Assembly: GCF_020055675.1 (NCBI RefSeq)
Contig: NZ_JAIPUS010000019.1
Location: forward strand, 1-62,055
Reading direction: 5' to 3'
DNA: 62,055 nucleotides
From: Marivita sp.
GTDB lineage: Bacteria; Pseudomonadota; Alphaproteobacteria; Rhodobacterales; Rhodobacteraceae
The translations under genes and the position numbers were made by a program. Positions 1 to 8,636 of the stretch are shown in pieces. The notes under the pieces were generated by a model that searched no databases, was not told where the DNA came from, and worked only from the letters and a program-made list of their open reading frames with translations. Position 1 is the stretch's first letter, and every line of letters starts with the position of its first letter.

Positions 1-1
1 G

Positions 2-345
2 CAGGGCGACAAGGCGGTCCTCGGCATCCTCGCCGAGATGGGCTGTGCGGTCGAGGAGGGCGATGGCGCGGTCACGGTGACAGGTCCAGCGGAAGCATTC
101 GACGCGGACGCGGGTTTCGCCCGCGCCGCCCTCTCGGGCGGAACCTTCGACCTCAACGCCATCCCCGACGCCCTGCCGGCGCTCGCGGTAGCGGCCTGCT
201 TCGCCCGGGAGCCCGTGGAGCTCTCCAACGTGCCCCAGGCGCGCGCCAAGGAGACCGACCGGGTGTCGGTTATGGCCGCGGAGCTCACCAGGATGGGCGC
301 CCGCGTCGAAGAGCTTCCCGACGGGCTGCGGGTACGGCCGCGGGC
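2..345 (+). pseudogene. aroA: AroA (EPSP synthase) internal fragment
   Basis: An internal piece of 3-phosphoshikimate 1-carboxyvinyltransferase, the shikimate-pathway enzyme that joins shikimate-3-phosphate and PEP. The frame is open from the window edge. It shows the family block LNAIPDALPALAV, which includes the catalytic Asp of the PDA motif, followed by the conserved KETDR motif. The DDHR block that should come next is absent. After a Gly/Pro-rich stretch the frame runs into CcmB-like sequence instead. The DNA here looks richer in G and C than the rest of the window. I read it as a foreign or chimeric fragment, not a working gene. Confidence 0.7.
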
Positions 346-369
346 CGGGGGTGGCGGTAACCCCCGGGG

Positions 370-658
370 TGGCGGCGCGGCCGGGGGCATGGGCGGGCTG
401 GGCGCGGTCGGGCTTGCCAGTGCAACCACCCTGCTCGCCGCCCTCGTGGCCCGGGCCGCCCGGCAGGGCCCTTTGCTCCCGGTCCTCCTCCTCCCCCTGC
501 TGGTGCCCCTTCTCGTGTCCGGCACCAGCGCAACCCGCAAAGCCATCGCGGGCCTCCCGTGGGTGCAGGCCCAAGACGAGCTCCTGACCCTCATCGGCTT
601 TGCCGGCGCCACGCTCTCCGCTTCCGTCGTGCTCTTCGATTTCGTCTGGAAGGAGTAG
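370..658 (+). pseudogene. ccmB: CcmB (heme exporter membrane subunit) C-terminal fragment
   Basis: This is the C-terminal third of a CcmB-type cytochrome c maturation ABC permease. The segment LPVLLLPLLVPLLVSGTSA matches the conserved CcmB transmembrane block, and the chain ends with a final hydrophobic helix and FDFVWKE. It lies in the same open frame as the AroA fragment, with no start codon or ribosome binding site of its own at the join. CcmB is normally about 220 residues, so more than half is missing. The AroA-CcmB join is not a known fusion and probably marks an assembly or amplification junction. Confidence 0.6.
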
Positions 659-955
659 CGCCTCGGGGTCCCATGAGGACGGCCTTGAACCTTGAGCGAA
701 TTCATTTCCCCGCGGGAAAGCCCAAACTCCAAACGGCGTTAGTATCGACCCGACCGGATAGGCTTTCCTCGATGAATGGCCATGATGTCGGAGAACAGCG
801 AAGCGTCCTCCCATCTCAGGATGACGAACGTGGAGCGCTCTCTGGACGGAGGACTTGGGCATCCCCCCCCCCGATACAGTGCGCCCGCTCGAAACGCCCC
901 CGCTGCGATGACTTGTAACGCAGTCGCACTGGGTCCCTTGTTTGCTTCTGCGTAC
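659..955. other. Unassigned non-coding stretch in the chimeric left end
   Basis: About 300 bases in which I recognise no gene on either strand. It includes a run of nine or more C residues near 866-874. The short open frames crossing it have no family signature. It lies between the CcmB fragment and the bactofilin-like fragment and probably contains at least one artificial junction. Confidence 0.5.
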
Positions 956-1220
956 CGCCAACCGTGACATCCCCATCGATCCGCCCGGAGATGACCAGCC
1001 GTCGCGCTCCCGCGTAGAGATCACCGTCAACCTGACCGGCGATCTCCACGCGTCGTCCAGCGGCGAAGAGTCCACCGTCCACCTGCGCCCCATCCGCGAG
1101 GTGCACGGTGTTGCCTGCGGCAAATGTTGTGCTTCCAAAGACCCCGGTCAGGTCCACAGAGCGAGCAGCCAGGACGGCATCCTCACCAATACTACCGTCA
1201 ATATCCAGGGAACCCGCCAT
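950..1220 (-). pseudogene. Bactofilin-like (polymer-forming) fragment
   Basis: Read on the minus strand, about 90 residues form the short hydrophobic/glycine repeats of a polymer-forming beta-helix protein: GSLDIDGSIGEDAVLAARS, then VHLADGAQVDGGLFAAG, then GQVDGDLYAGA and GRIDGDVTVGG. Such proteins assemble into cytoskeletal or envelope scaffolds. The recognisable repeat stops near 950, and the rest of the frame down to 816 has no family character. No signal peptide precedes the first Met, so both ends appear cut. The right end lies exactly where the DMT permease begins on the opposite strand. Confidence 0.5.
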
Positions 1221-1221
1221 C

Positions 1222-2088
1222 GCGAAGATGCTGTCGGACTCGGTGGCGCTGGGTCAGCTTTTGCTCGTCCGCTTTGGCCTTCAGGCGATTGTCCTCATTC
1301 CGATCATTGCGCTCACGGGCCGTCTCTGGCGCATGTCGGGCCGGGTGTTCGGACTGACCTTGCTGCGCACGGTCATGCATATCCTCGGCATCGGAATGAT
1401 GATCTCGGCGCTCTCCTACCTGCCTTTGGCGGACGCGATTGCGATTGCCTTTGTGATGCCGTTCATCATGTTGCTGCTCGGGCATTACGTGTTGGGCGAG
1501 GAGGTGGGCAGTCGCCGCCTCATCGCCTGTTCGATCGGGTTTTTCGGCACGCTTCTGGTGGTCCAGCCCTCCTTTCAGGCGGTGGGATGGCCTGCGCTTT
1601 TGCCACTGGGGGTTGCGCTGAATTTCGCGCTCTTCATGCTGGTCACCCGCAAGATCGCCAAGGAAACCGATCCCATCGGGCTCCAGGCCGTTTCCGGCGT
1701 GATGGCCGTGGCGCTCTTGGCACCGGGGATGCTGCTGATCCCGGATACCGCGGTTCCGCTCACGACATGGGACACGGCGCTCACCGAGGGAACCTGGATC
1801 CTGCTTGTGACCCTTGGCCTGTTCGGCACATTGGCTCATTTGTTGATGACCTGGTCGCTGCGCTATGCACCCTCGGCCACGGTCGCCCCGATGCAGTACC
1901 TTGAAATCCCGATCGCAACGATCATCGGCTTCGCGATCTTCGGCGATCTGCCCAATTCGATGGCCACCGTCGGTATCGCGATCACCATCGGATCGGGACT
2001 TTATATCGTCTTCAGAGAGCAGGCCATAAGCCGTCAGCTTGCAACAGAGCCTGTTGCAGCACCAGCCGTCGGGACACCGGCACAATAA
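1222..2088 (+). pseudogene. DMT (EamA) family permease, N-terminus missing
   Basis: About 288 residues of a drug/metabolite transporter with two EamA repeats and roughly nine remaining hydrophobic helices. Family hallmarks include the opening AKMLSDSVALGQLLLVRFG, the mid-protein FVMPFIMLLLGHYVLGEEV, and MQYLEIPIATIIGFAIFGDLP near the end. DMT proteins normally carry a first helix of about 30 residues before this point, and it is absent. The upstream DNA belongs to the bactofilin-like fragment on the other strand. An ATG at 1228 is the first in-frame start. The gene was probably intact in the organism and cut by the chimeric join. Its 3' end overlaps thiN by 77 bases, tail to tail. The substrate is unknown. 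Confidence 0.7.
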
Positions 2089-2695
2089 CCAGCAACCCGG
2101 GGGTCGCGACCGACAGCGCGACCGCGCCCTCGGCCTGATTCGACGTGCCGACACGCCGGTCCGGCGACAGTGTCAGCCCGTCGATGGGCCAGCGCAGTCC
2201 GCTCGATTGCCCGGCCACAGCGCGCATCGGGAACAGGGACACCCGCGTGCCGGCGGCAAGCGGAAGATCAAGCCGGGGCGGCACATGCGCCACCGCGTCG
2301 GTCTCTCCCACCAGGACGATGGCCCGGTCCGGATGTCGCACCATCACCGTCATCGCGGCCAGCAGGTGATCCACCCGTCCACCCAGAAATCCGATCCCGA
2401 TGATCAGCGGCGCCGATATTGACCGCACCGCCTTGTCGAAATCCGTGGTGTTCTGTTCGCTTATTCGATGCACCTGTCCGGGCGGCATGGCAGCGACCGT
2501 CGCCTCGGAGACGGAATCCAGATCACCGATCAGAGCGTCCGGCATTCGGCCCAGCGCCCGTATCCAGTCAGCGCCGCTGTCGGCAGCGACAACCAAGCCG
2601 GCCTCGTCCAATAGGGTGCTCAACAGCCCATTGTCGCCATTTGCACCACCGACCAGCAAAACTGGGTCGTCCGAGAAAACAATTGCATCATTCAT
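2012..2695 (-). CDS. thiN: Thiamine pyrophosphokinase
   Basis: A 227-residue cytosolic enzyme that transfers pyrophosphate from ATP to thiamine to make thiamine diphosphate. Motifs: VVAADSGADWI near residue 40, ALIGDLDSV (Mg/ATP site) near 55, the TTDFDKA block near 85, and GFLGGRVDHLLA near 105. All are standard for the family, and the length is normal. It converges on the truncated DMT permease and overlaps its last codons. This overlap supports continuity of the real chromosome across this part of the window. Confidence 0.88.
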   Translation of the reverse strand: MNDAIVFSDDPVLLVGGANGDNGLLSTLLDEAGLVVAADSGADWIRALGRMPDALIGDLDSVSEATVAAMPPGQVHRISEQNTTDFDKAVRSISAPLIIGIGFLGGRVDHLLAAMTVMVRHPDRAIVLVGETDAVAHVPPRLDLPLAAGTRVSLFPMRAVAGQSSGLRWPIDGLTLSPDRRVGTSNQAEGAVALSVATPGLLVIVPVSRRLVLQQALLQADGLWPAL

Positions 2696-2776
2696 GTTTG
2701 ATTAATGGCGAAACGCGAAACAGATCACAATCCGGTCACGAAATGATACCGTAAGAGGCACAGATTCGATGCGCTT

Positions 2777-2805
2777 TGGTCTTGGTAAACGTGCTAGCAA
2801 GACCA
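2777..2805. promoter_or_regulatory. Inverted repeat TGGTCTTG-N13-CAAGACCA
   Basis: Two perfect 8-base arms (2777-2784 and 2798-2805) separated by 13 bases, ending 29 bases before the start of the acidic 826-aa gene. The spacing and position suit a dimeric regulator site near the transcription start. No regulator gene lies next to it, so the cognate factor is unknown. Confidence 0.4.
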
Positions 2806-2834
2806 TCGCAGAAGATTAGAAAGCGAGTTTTGTC

Positions 2835-5315
2835 ATGGTGAGTTCGAACAAGATACTCACGGTTTCCTACGGAACCTTTTCATGTACGCTTGAAGGGTTC
2901 GACCAATCCTTCGACACCATGAAAGCGATTGCGGAATATTTCCGTGATCTTGCGCAGGACGACCGATATTTTGGCGCCGAACCACCAACCCCTGATGCCG
3001 AAATGCTGGCCCGGATCGCGGAACGCGAGATCGAACGCCGCGTGGAGGCGCGTTTTGTAAAAGGTAACTGGGTTCTGCGTCCAACGGAACAGTCCGGGTC
3101 GCCGCAAGGGGATGTCGCGCCGGACACGTCGTCGGATGCAGCCAATGTGGGCGCGACAGCCGGGGTGGCTGCCACCGCGCTGGCTGTCGCGACCGCACCG
3201 GCGACAGAGAACGCCGAGGTCGAGGCCAAAGAAAAAGGCCAGGCTGAAGGCGATGCCGACCGCCCGCAATACCATCCGGAGCATGATCCCGAAGATGCCG
3301 CGACCCCGGAGTTGAAGACAGAGGCTGCTGTCGTGTCGGGTCTCGACGATCTGCCCGAGAAAGAGACAGCAATTGATCTCTCCGAGGTTGATCTGTCCAA
3401 GCTTGAGCTTGATGCAGCCGCGGCCGACATCTTGGTTGACGACATCACGGTGGATGCCGATGGCGTGTTGTCCGAAGAGGACGCATTCTCGGCCGAGCAG
3501 AGCATCGACGACCTGATCTCCGAGCAGGCCGACAAGGCCGATCGCGCCGCGAAAGACCTGGCCGATGAGGCCCGCGCCGAAACGGCACAAGAGGTCACTG
3601 CGCCCGCGACCGTTGCCGTGACAGACAGCGTGGCCGACAAGCTCCAGCGCATCCGCGCCGTGGTGGCCGCAAAATCGCAAACGCCGCAGGTTCAGGCGTC
3701 CGACCATGCAGAGCCGGAATACATCGAGGACGAACACGCCATGCCCGGCCCGGACGGGGATGGCATCGATGAGAATGATGCCATTGATCCTGATGGAGCA
3801 ATTCAGGCGTCGACAGTGGCTGAAGCCGGCGAGGACAACAGCGCCTTTGCACCGGCAGCGGAAGACGACAACACGCTCTTCGCCGATACCATTGCCGGGA
3901 TCATGAGCGACCAGATCGAAGATGCGGACACGGACACCCTTCCGGACCCGGCGCAGGTGGAACCCACCAATGAGACCGCGCCCGGTGCCAGCCCCGACGG
4001 CGCGCCGGAAAGCGAGCTAGAGGCATTGCGCGCCCGCATCGCCGAGCTTGAATCCCAGACCGCAACCGCCGAGCCCCGCGTGACCGACAAGGACGCTGAC
4101 GCGATTGCAGGGCTCTACGCGGACGAACACGAGGCCGATCCCGCCGAAGAGACGGATGACACTTCGGTGCAGGCCTTCGACGATCTCGAAGATCTTGAAG
4201 ATATCGACGACAGCGTGAGTGGCAGCGATGCGCCTCAGGTCCTCCAAAAAACCCGTCAGGACGACCAGGCGGAGACGGAGGATGCGCCAAAAGCCGAAAG
4301 CGTGGCGGCCCCGCTCGTTGCCCGTGTCGGGAAAGCCAAGCGCGCGGATGTCGAAAGCGCGCTCGCAGCGGGCGATATCGAGGAATTCGACGAGGACGCG
4401 GAGCTTGATACAGCCGCCCCCGGCGATACGGAAAGCTCCCTCACCAAGGAGGAGGAAGAAGAGCTTGCCCGCGAACTGGCCGAGCTTCACGCCGAGATCG
4501 AAACCGATGACGACTGGAACCTCGACGCCGAGAATGACACGCAGGACGAGGCCGCACACGCGAATATTCGCAAGGCGGTCAAGATGACCAGTCCGGCGCG
4601 CGCCATGCTGACCGACACCGCCATCGCCGAAGACGACACCTCGGTTGACCGCCTCGTCGACAAGACGGAAACCGAAATGGACGAACCGGAAGGCAACCGC
4701 CGCCGCAGCGCCATCGCGCATCTGCGCGCCGCAGTTGCCGCAACAAAGGCGGAACGCCTGCTCGGCAAGTCAAAGCCGAAGGCGGATGAGGAAGAACCGT
4801 ATCGCGAAGACCTCGCCGATGCGGTGCGCCCGCGCCGCCCCAAGGTTACGCAGACCCGCTCCGAACGCCCGGCCCCGGTGCGCGCTGCGCCCCTGAAGCT
4901 GGTCGCAGAACAGCGGATCGACACAGACGATGACGCGCAAGACGACGCCGTGCAGCCGGTTCGTCCGCGCCGCATTAAGCGCAACATGGACGCGGCCGCA
5001 CCGGCCGGCGCAAGCACCGCTGTCGAAGACACCGGCTTTGCGGATTTCGCCGAGCAACAGGGCGCCAACACCCTTCCCGAACTGCTCGAAGCGGCGGCGG
5101 CATACATGTCCTTTGTCGAAGGCCATGACCAATTCTCGCGGCCGCAGCTGATGACGATCCTGCATCAGGCCGAGAGCGATGCAAGCTCTCGCGAAGAACG
5201 CTTGCGCAGCTTCGGCCAGTTGCTGCGCGAGGGCAAGATCGAGAAAAAGGGCGGCGGCCGCTTTTCCGCGTCGGACAATATCGGCTTCAAACCCGATGCC
5301 CGCGCCGCAGGCTGA
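2835..5315 (+). CDS. Large acidic protein of unknown function (826 aa)
   Basis: I do not recognise a characterised function. The first ~75 residues form a folded-looking, probably conserved domain that starts KILTVSYGTFSCTLEGFD and includes KAIAEYFRDLAQDDRYFG. Residues ~90-720 are an extremely Asp/Glu/Ala-rich, low-complexity region predicted to be disordered, with a basic Arg/Pro/Lys patch near 650-720. The last ~100 residues are again ordered (FADFAEQQGANTLPELLEAA, then a helical stretch and REGKIEKKGGGRF). There is no signal peptide or membrane helix. The gene stands alone with its own inverted repeat upstream and a strong terminator downstream. I associate this N-terminal domain with Rhodobacterales, from memory. 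Confidence 0.85.
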   Translation: MVSSNKILTVSYGTFSCTLEGFDQSFDTMKAIAEYFRDLAQDDRYFGAEPPTPDAEMLARIAEREIERRVEARFVKGNWVLRPTEQSGSPQGDVAPDTSSDAANVGATAGVAATALAVATAPATENAEVEAKEKGQAEGDADRPQYHPEHDPEDAATPELKTEAAVVSGLDDLPEKETAIDLSEVDLSKLELDAAAADILVDDITVDADGVLSEEDAFSAEQSIDDLISEQADKADRAAKDLADEARAETAQEVTAPATVAVTDSVADKLQRIRAVVAAKSQTPQVQASDHAEPEYIEDEHAMPGPDGDGIDENDAIDPDGAIQASTVAEAGEDNSAFAPAAEDDNTLFADTIAGIMSDQIEDADTDTLPDPAQVEPTNETAPGASPDGAPESELEALRARIAELESQTATAEPRVTDKDADAIAGLYADEHEADPAEETDDTSVQAFDDLEDLEDIDDSVSGSDAPQVLQKTRQDDQAETEDAPKAESVAAPLVARVGKAKRADVESALAAGDIEEFDEDAELDTAAPGDTESSLTKEEEEELARELAELHAEIETDDDWNLDAENDTQDEAAHANIRKAVKMTSPARAMLTDTAIAEDDTSVDRLVDKTETEMDEPEGNRRRSAIAHLRAAVAATKAERLLGKSKPKADEEEPYREDLADAVRPRRPKVTQTRSERPAPVRAAPLKLVAEQRIDTDDDAQDDAVQPVRPRRIKRNMDAAAPAGASTAVEDTGFADFAEQQGANTLPELLEAAAAYMSFVEGHDQFSRPQLMTILHQAESDASSREERLRSFGQLLREGKIEKKGGGRFSASDNIGFKPDARAAG

Positions 5316-5336
5316 TCCCCGCCCCACAAACCGGAT

Positions 5337-5371
5337 CGAACCGGCCCGCGATACAATCGCGGGCCGGTTCG
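5337..5371 (+). terminator. Strong hairpin after the acidic gene
   Basis: A perfect 16-base-pair stem (5337-5352 with 5356-5371) and an ACA loop, 22 bases after the stop of the acidic gene. Only a short T run follows (TTT at 5374-5376), so it may act as a terminator or a 3'-end stabiliser. It also insulates dusA downstream. Confidence 0.7.
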
Positions 5372-5493
5372 CGTTTCGCCCTCGAGCAAACACCGCGATC
5401 CCGCCTTGCAAAGCGCCGCAGGGTCCCCCATTTTCGACGCCCCGCTTCTGTGCGATAAAACGGCCCAAACACGCCGACCACGGATCATAGACC

Positions 5494-6492
5494 ATGAACC
5501 TGACCGAGACCGCCAGACTGTCTGTCGCCCCGATGATGGACTGGACCGATCGACACTGCCGGTATTTTCACCGGCAGATCAGTCGGCATGCCCTGCTTTA
5601 TACCGAAATGGTCACGGCCCCGGCGCTTGTCCGTGGCGGCGCGACACAGTTGCTGGCCCATTCCGGTGCAGAGCATCCCGTTGCCCTGCAACTGGGTGGA
5701 TCGGACCCGCGAGAGCTGGCCGAGGCGGCGCAGCTTGGACAGGCGTCCGGCTATGACGAGATCAATCTCAATGTCGGCTGCCCATCGGACCGCGTGCAAT
5801 CCGGGACTTTCGGCGCGGTGCTGATGAAATCGCCCGCGCGTGTGGCCGAATGTGTCGCGGCGATGAAGGAGGCGGTCACTGTCCCGGTCACTGTCAAATG
5901 CCGCGTCGGCGTCGACGATCAGGATCCGGCGCAGGTGCTGCCTGACTTCGTCCAGCGGGTGCAGCAGGCGGGCTGCGATTACCTGATCATCCATGCGCGC
6001 AAGGCGTGGTTAAAGGGCTTGTCCCCAAAGGAAAACCGCGACGTTCCACCGCTGGACTATGACCTCGTGGCCGAGATGGCGGATCGTTTCCCGGATCTGC
6101 CGATATCGATCAATGGCGGCATCGAAACGCTTGATGCAGCCAAGGCGCTGATCGATCGCGGCCTGAACGGCGCAATGGTCGGCCGTGCCGCCTATCACCG
6201 CCCGTGGGATATCCTGTCGGACGCGGACGCCCGGCTTTATGGCGCCGCGCCCGCGGCCCGAACGCGGAACGAGGTCATCGACCGCATGAAGCCCTATATC
6301 GCTGCGCATCTCGAGGACGGCGGCAAGCTGCACCATGTCACGCGCCATATGCTGGGTCTGTTCGCCGGGCAGCCGGGCGCGCGCACCTGGCGGCGTGTCC
6401 TGTCAGAGCGGGCCAACGTTCCCGGTGTGGGGCCAGAGCTTCTGAACGAGGCGCTGGACCGGATGCAGCAGCCTGACCGGCTGGCCGGCTGA
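5494..6492 (+). CDS. dusA: tRNA-dihydrouridine(20/20a) synthase DusA
   Basis: A 332-residue FMN enzyme that reduces uridine 20/20a in the tRNA D-loop with NADPH. The TIM barrel opens with SVAPMMDWTDRHCRYFHR. The catalytic cysteine lies in NVGCPSDRVQSGTFGAVLM, and the FMN phosphate site ends in SINGGI and GAMVGRAAY. NVGCPSDRVQ and the C-terminal helical domain with HHVTRHMLGLFAGQPGAR are typical of DusA rather than DusB or DusC. The next gene starts four bases after the stop, so the two are probably co-transcribed. Confidence 0.93.
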   Translation: MNLTETARLSVAPMMDWTDRHCRYFHRQISRHALLYTEMVTAPALVRGGATQLLAHSGAEHPVALQLGGSDPRELAEAAQLGQASGYDEINLNVGCPSDRVQSGTFGAVLMKSPARVAECVAAMKEAVTVPVTVKCRVGVDDQDPAQVLPDFVQRVQQAGCDYLIIHARKAWLKGLSPKENRDVPPLDYDLVAEMADRFPDLPISINGGIETLDAAKALIDRGLNGAMVGRAAYHRPWDILSDADARLYGAAPAARTRNEVIDRMKPYIAAHLEDGGKLHHVTRHMLGLFAGQPGARTWRRVLSERANVPGVGPELLNEALDRMQQPDRLAG

Positions 6493-6496
6493 CCGG

Positions 6497-7273
6497 ATGG
6501 TCACCGACTGGCCTGACTGCGGGTATGTCCGCTTTGCCTGGCACCCCGACACCTATCGCTGGGCACAGGCCGCCCATCGGATCGGACGGGCCGTGGCACG
6601 CGATCCGGCGATGCAGGCGCAATGGCTGCAATGCGGCGGCACTTGGTTCGTTGGCGTGGATGCCCTGCCCTCGGATGCCGACGGTGCGATCGGCGGGACA
6701 GCGCTGTCCGGTCCCGTGGTCGATCGGATCGGCCCGCGTGACGATCTGCACCCGGCGCAGCTGTCGATCACCTATCCAGGCTTCCCGCGCCCCCGGAATA
6801 GCGAAAGCGAGGCTGCCTTTCGCTATCGCCGCAACCGCGACGGCGCGCATATGGACGGGCTTGTGGCCGAAGGATCACCGAAACGCCGCTTCCTGCAGGA
6901 ACGGCATGACTGGATCCTCGGCCTGCCCCTGACAGAAACCTCACCCGGCGCCAGCCCGCTGGTGGTCTGGCGCGGCAGCCACCACATCCTGCAACGCGCC
7001 ATGATCGACGCGCTGGGAGCGGTGCCGGAACGCGATTGGGCGAAGACCGACGTGACGGAGGTTTATCACGCCGCCCGCAAGACAGTGTTCGAGACCTGCG
7101 CGCGCAGTCCGCTCTTTACACGGCCGGGCGAAGCGGTCTTGCTCAACCCGTTTCTCCTGCACGGCGTTGCCCCCTGGGCAGCCCAGGCAACCGCGCCGCC
7201 AAGCGGTCGGATGGTCGCCTATCTGCGCCCTGAATCACCCCGGGACGGGCCGAACTGGCTGGGGCAAAAATAA
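6497..7273 (+). CDS. PhyH-like Fe(II)/2-oxoglutarate dioxygenase-type protein
   Basis: A 258-residue protein with the facial-triad layout of the phytanoyl-CoA dioxygenase fold: H118-x-D120 in RDGAHMDGL, distal H222 in NPFLLHGVAPW, and an arginine at 238 or 244 (GRMVAYLRP) suited to bind 2-oxoglutarate. This is a motif reading; the overall sequence is otherwise unfamiliar. It is cytosolic with no signal peptide. The four-base gap to dusA suggests an operon, but no substrate follows from that. It could be a small-molecule or RNA/protein hydroxylase. Confidence 0.7.
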   Translation: MVTDWPDCGYVRFAWHPDTYRWAQAAHRIGRAVARDPAMQAQWLQCGGTWFVGVDALPSDADGAIGGTALSGPVVDRIGPRDDLHPAQLSITYPGFPRPRNSESEAAFRYRRNRDGAHMDGLVAEGSPKRRFLQERHDWILGLPLTETSPGASPLVVWRGSHHILQRAMIDALGAVPERDWAKTDVTEVYHAARKTVFETCARSPLFTRPGEAVLLNPFLLHGVAPWAAQATAPPSGRMVAYLRPESPRDGPNWLGQK

Positions 7274-7436
7274 GGCACCGCCACATTCCCAAAGCCCCTT
7301 GGCGACAATCGCGAAACGCCTTTCGCATTGTCACAGAAAACCGGACAATATCGTTCAAATTGTCGATTTTTCTAGGGATGTGGGTGCCGAAACGGGTAGT
7401 TTATCGCATATTCGGTAATCTTGGGATTAACCTGCT

Positions 7437-8534
7437 ATGGAACTTGCAGCGCTTTTGGCTCTCACGCTTTTGGGTATCTCCGCCAGCGTGTTCGCGGATT
7501 CTGGTGACGATGATGACAGCGAAACGGACACCGGCGCCACCGGGGGTGACGACGGGGACGACGGGCTGGATACCGGCGACAGCGAAGACGGCAGCGACAG
7601 CTCCGGAGGCGATGGCGTCGTAACCTCAGATGGTGTGACCTTCGGCTCCGACGACGGCGATACGCTGGATGCAACGGCTGGCGCGGACACCGTGGTCGGC
7701 GGGGCCGGCGATGACGTCCTCAACGGCAGCGCTGCAGACAACATCCTTGACGGGCAGGAAGGGGACGACACTGTCCTTGGCGGCGACGGGGACGATCAGG
7801 TCTTCGGCAGCGAAGGCGACGACTCTCTTGACGGCAATTCCGGGGACGATCTGGTCGCAGGCGGCGACGGCGATGACACGCTTCTCGGTGGCCTTGGCAG
7901 CGACACGCTTTTCGGCGATGCTGGGAATGATCGGATCGACGGCCAGGAAGATGACGACGAGGCTGTCGGCGGCGACGGGGACGATACCATCTTTGGCGGG
8001 TCAGGCAATGACACGCTCTTCGGTAATGATGGCGATGACAGTCTGATGGGCGGTGCGGGTGATGATTCCCTCATTGTGGGTGCGGGTGCCGATACGCTTG
8101 ATGGCGGCGACGGTGATGACCAGCTCTTTGGTGTCTGGGATGGCAATGACGACGAAATGATCGAAGCCCGCGATCTGGATGACCCTGACACCCTGCGCGG
8201 TGGTGCAGGCTTTGACCAGATCCAGATGGGCAGCGGCGACGTGGCCTATGGCGGAGAGAACAGCGACATCTTTTTCGCCGGTTCCTGGGTTGATCCCGAC
8301 AATGCCCCGATCGTGATGGACCTTTCCGAGAACGAGGTTGTGATCGTCTCCGTGCCGGCTGGCACCTCCGGCGACACGGAAATTTCGCTGGAGGAGGACG
8401 AAGACAGCGGGGACACGCTGGTCCAGGCCAATGGACAGACCGTTGCGGCTGTTTCGGCAGATGCCGGTCCTGTTTCGCTCGATCAAATCCTTGTGGTTGA
8501 AAGCATCAATATCGCGCCGGCGGCGGCGGCTTGA
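7437..8534 (+). CDS. RTX-type Ca2+-binding repeat protein
   Basis: A 365-residue acidic protein with an N-terminal hydrophobic segment ([19 protein letters not shown]) that may be a signal peptide or anchor. An Asp/Gly/Ser-rich linker to ~75 follows. Residues ~80-245 carry nonapeptide repeats of the GGxGxDxLx type, such as [10 protein letters not shown] and [10 protein letters not shown]. Such repeats form Ca2+-loaded beta-rolls and are usually exported. The final ~115 residues lack repeats and may fold separately or carry a secretion signal. No type I secretion genes are nearby. A typical type I substrate has no N-terminal hydrophobic leader, so the export route is unclear. Confidence 0.85.
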   Translation: MELAALLALTLLGISASVFADSGDDDDSETDTGATGGDDGDDGLDTGDSEDGSDSSGGDGVVTSDGVTFGSDDGDTLDATAGADTVVGGAGDDVLNGSAADNILDGQEGDDTVLGGDGDDQVFGSEGDDSLDGNSGDDLVAGGDGDDTLLGGLGSDTLFGDAGNDRIDGQEDDDEAVGGDGDDTIFGGSGNDTLFGNDGDDSLMGGAGDDSLIVGAGADTLDGGDGDDQLFGVWDGNDDEMIEARDLDDPDTLRGGAGFDQIQMGSGDVAYGGENSDIFFAGSWVDPDNAPIVMDLSENEVVIVSVPAGTSGDTEISLEEDEDSGDTLVQANGQTVAAVSADAGPVSLDQILVVESINIAPAAAA

Positions 8535-8636
8535 TGCAGATGATCAGAACGACCCGCGCCCCGACACGGGATTTCGCGGTGGCGCGGAACCATGCTAGGA
8601 CTGCCGCGACGTACGCGGTTCCATGAGGGAAATGAT

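Noticed and set aside
816-949. C-terminal part of the bactofilin-like frame
   Set aside because: The open frame continues, but its residues are polar and patternless and cross a likely chimeric junction, so it was not counted as protein.
7650-8150. DNA tandem repeats in the RTX gene
   Set aside because: The periodicity follows from the protein's GGxGxD nonapeptides; the DNA units are not identical, so no separate repeat element is called.
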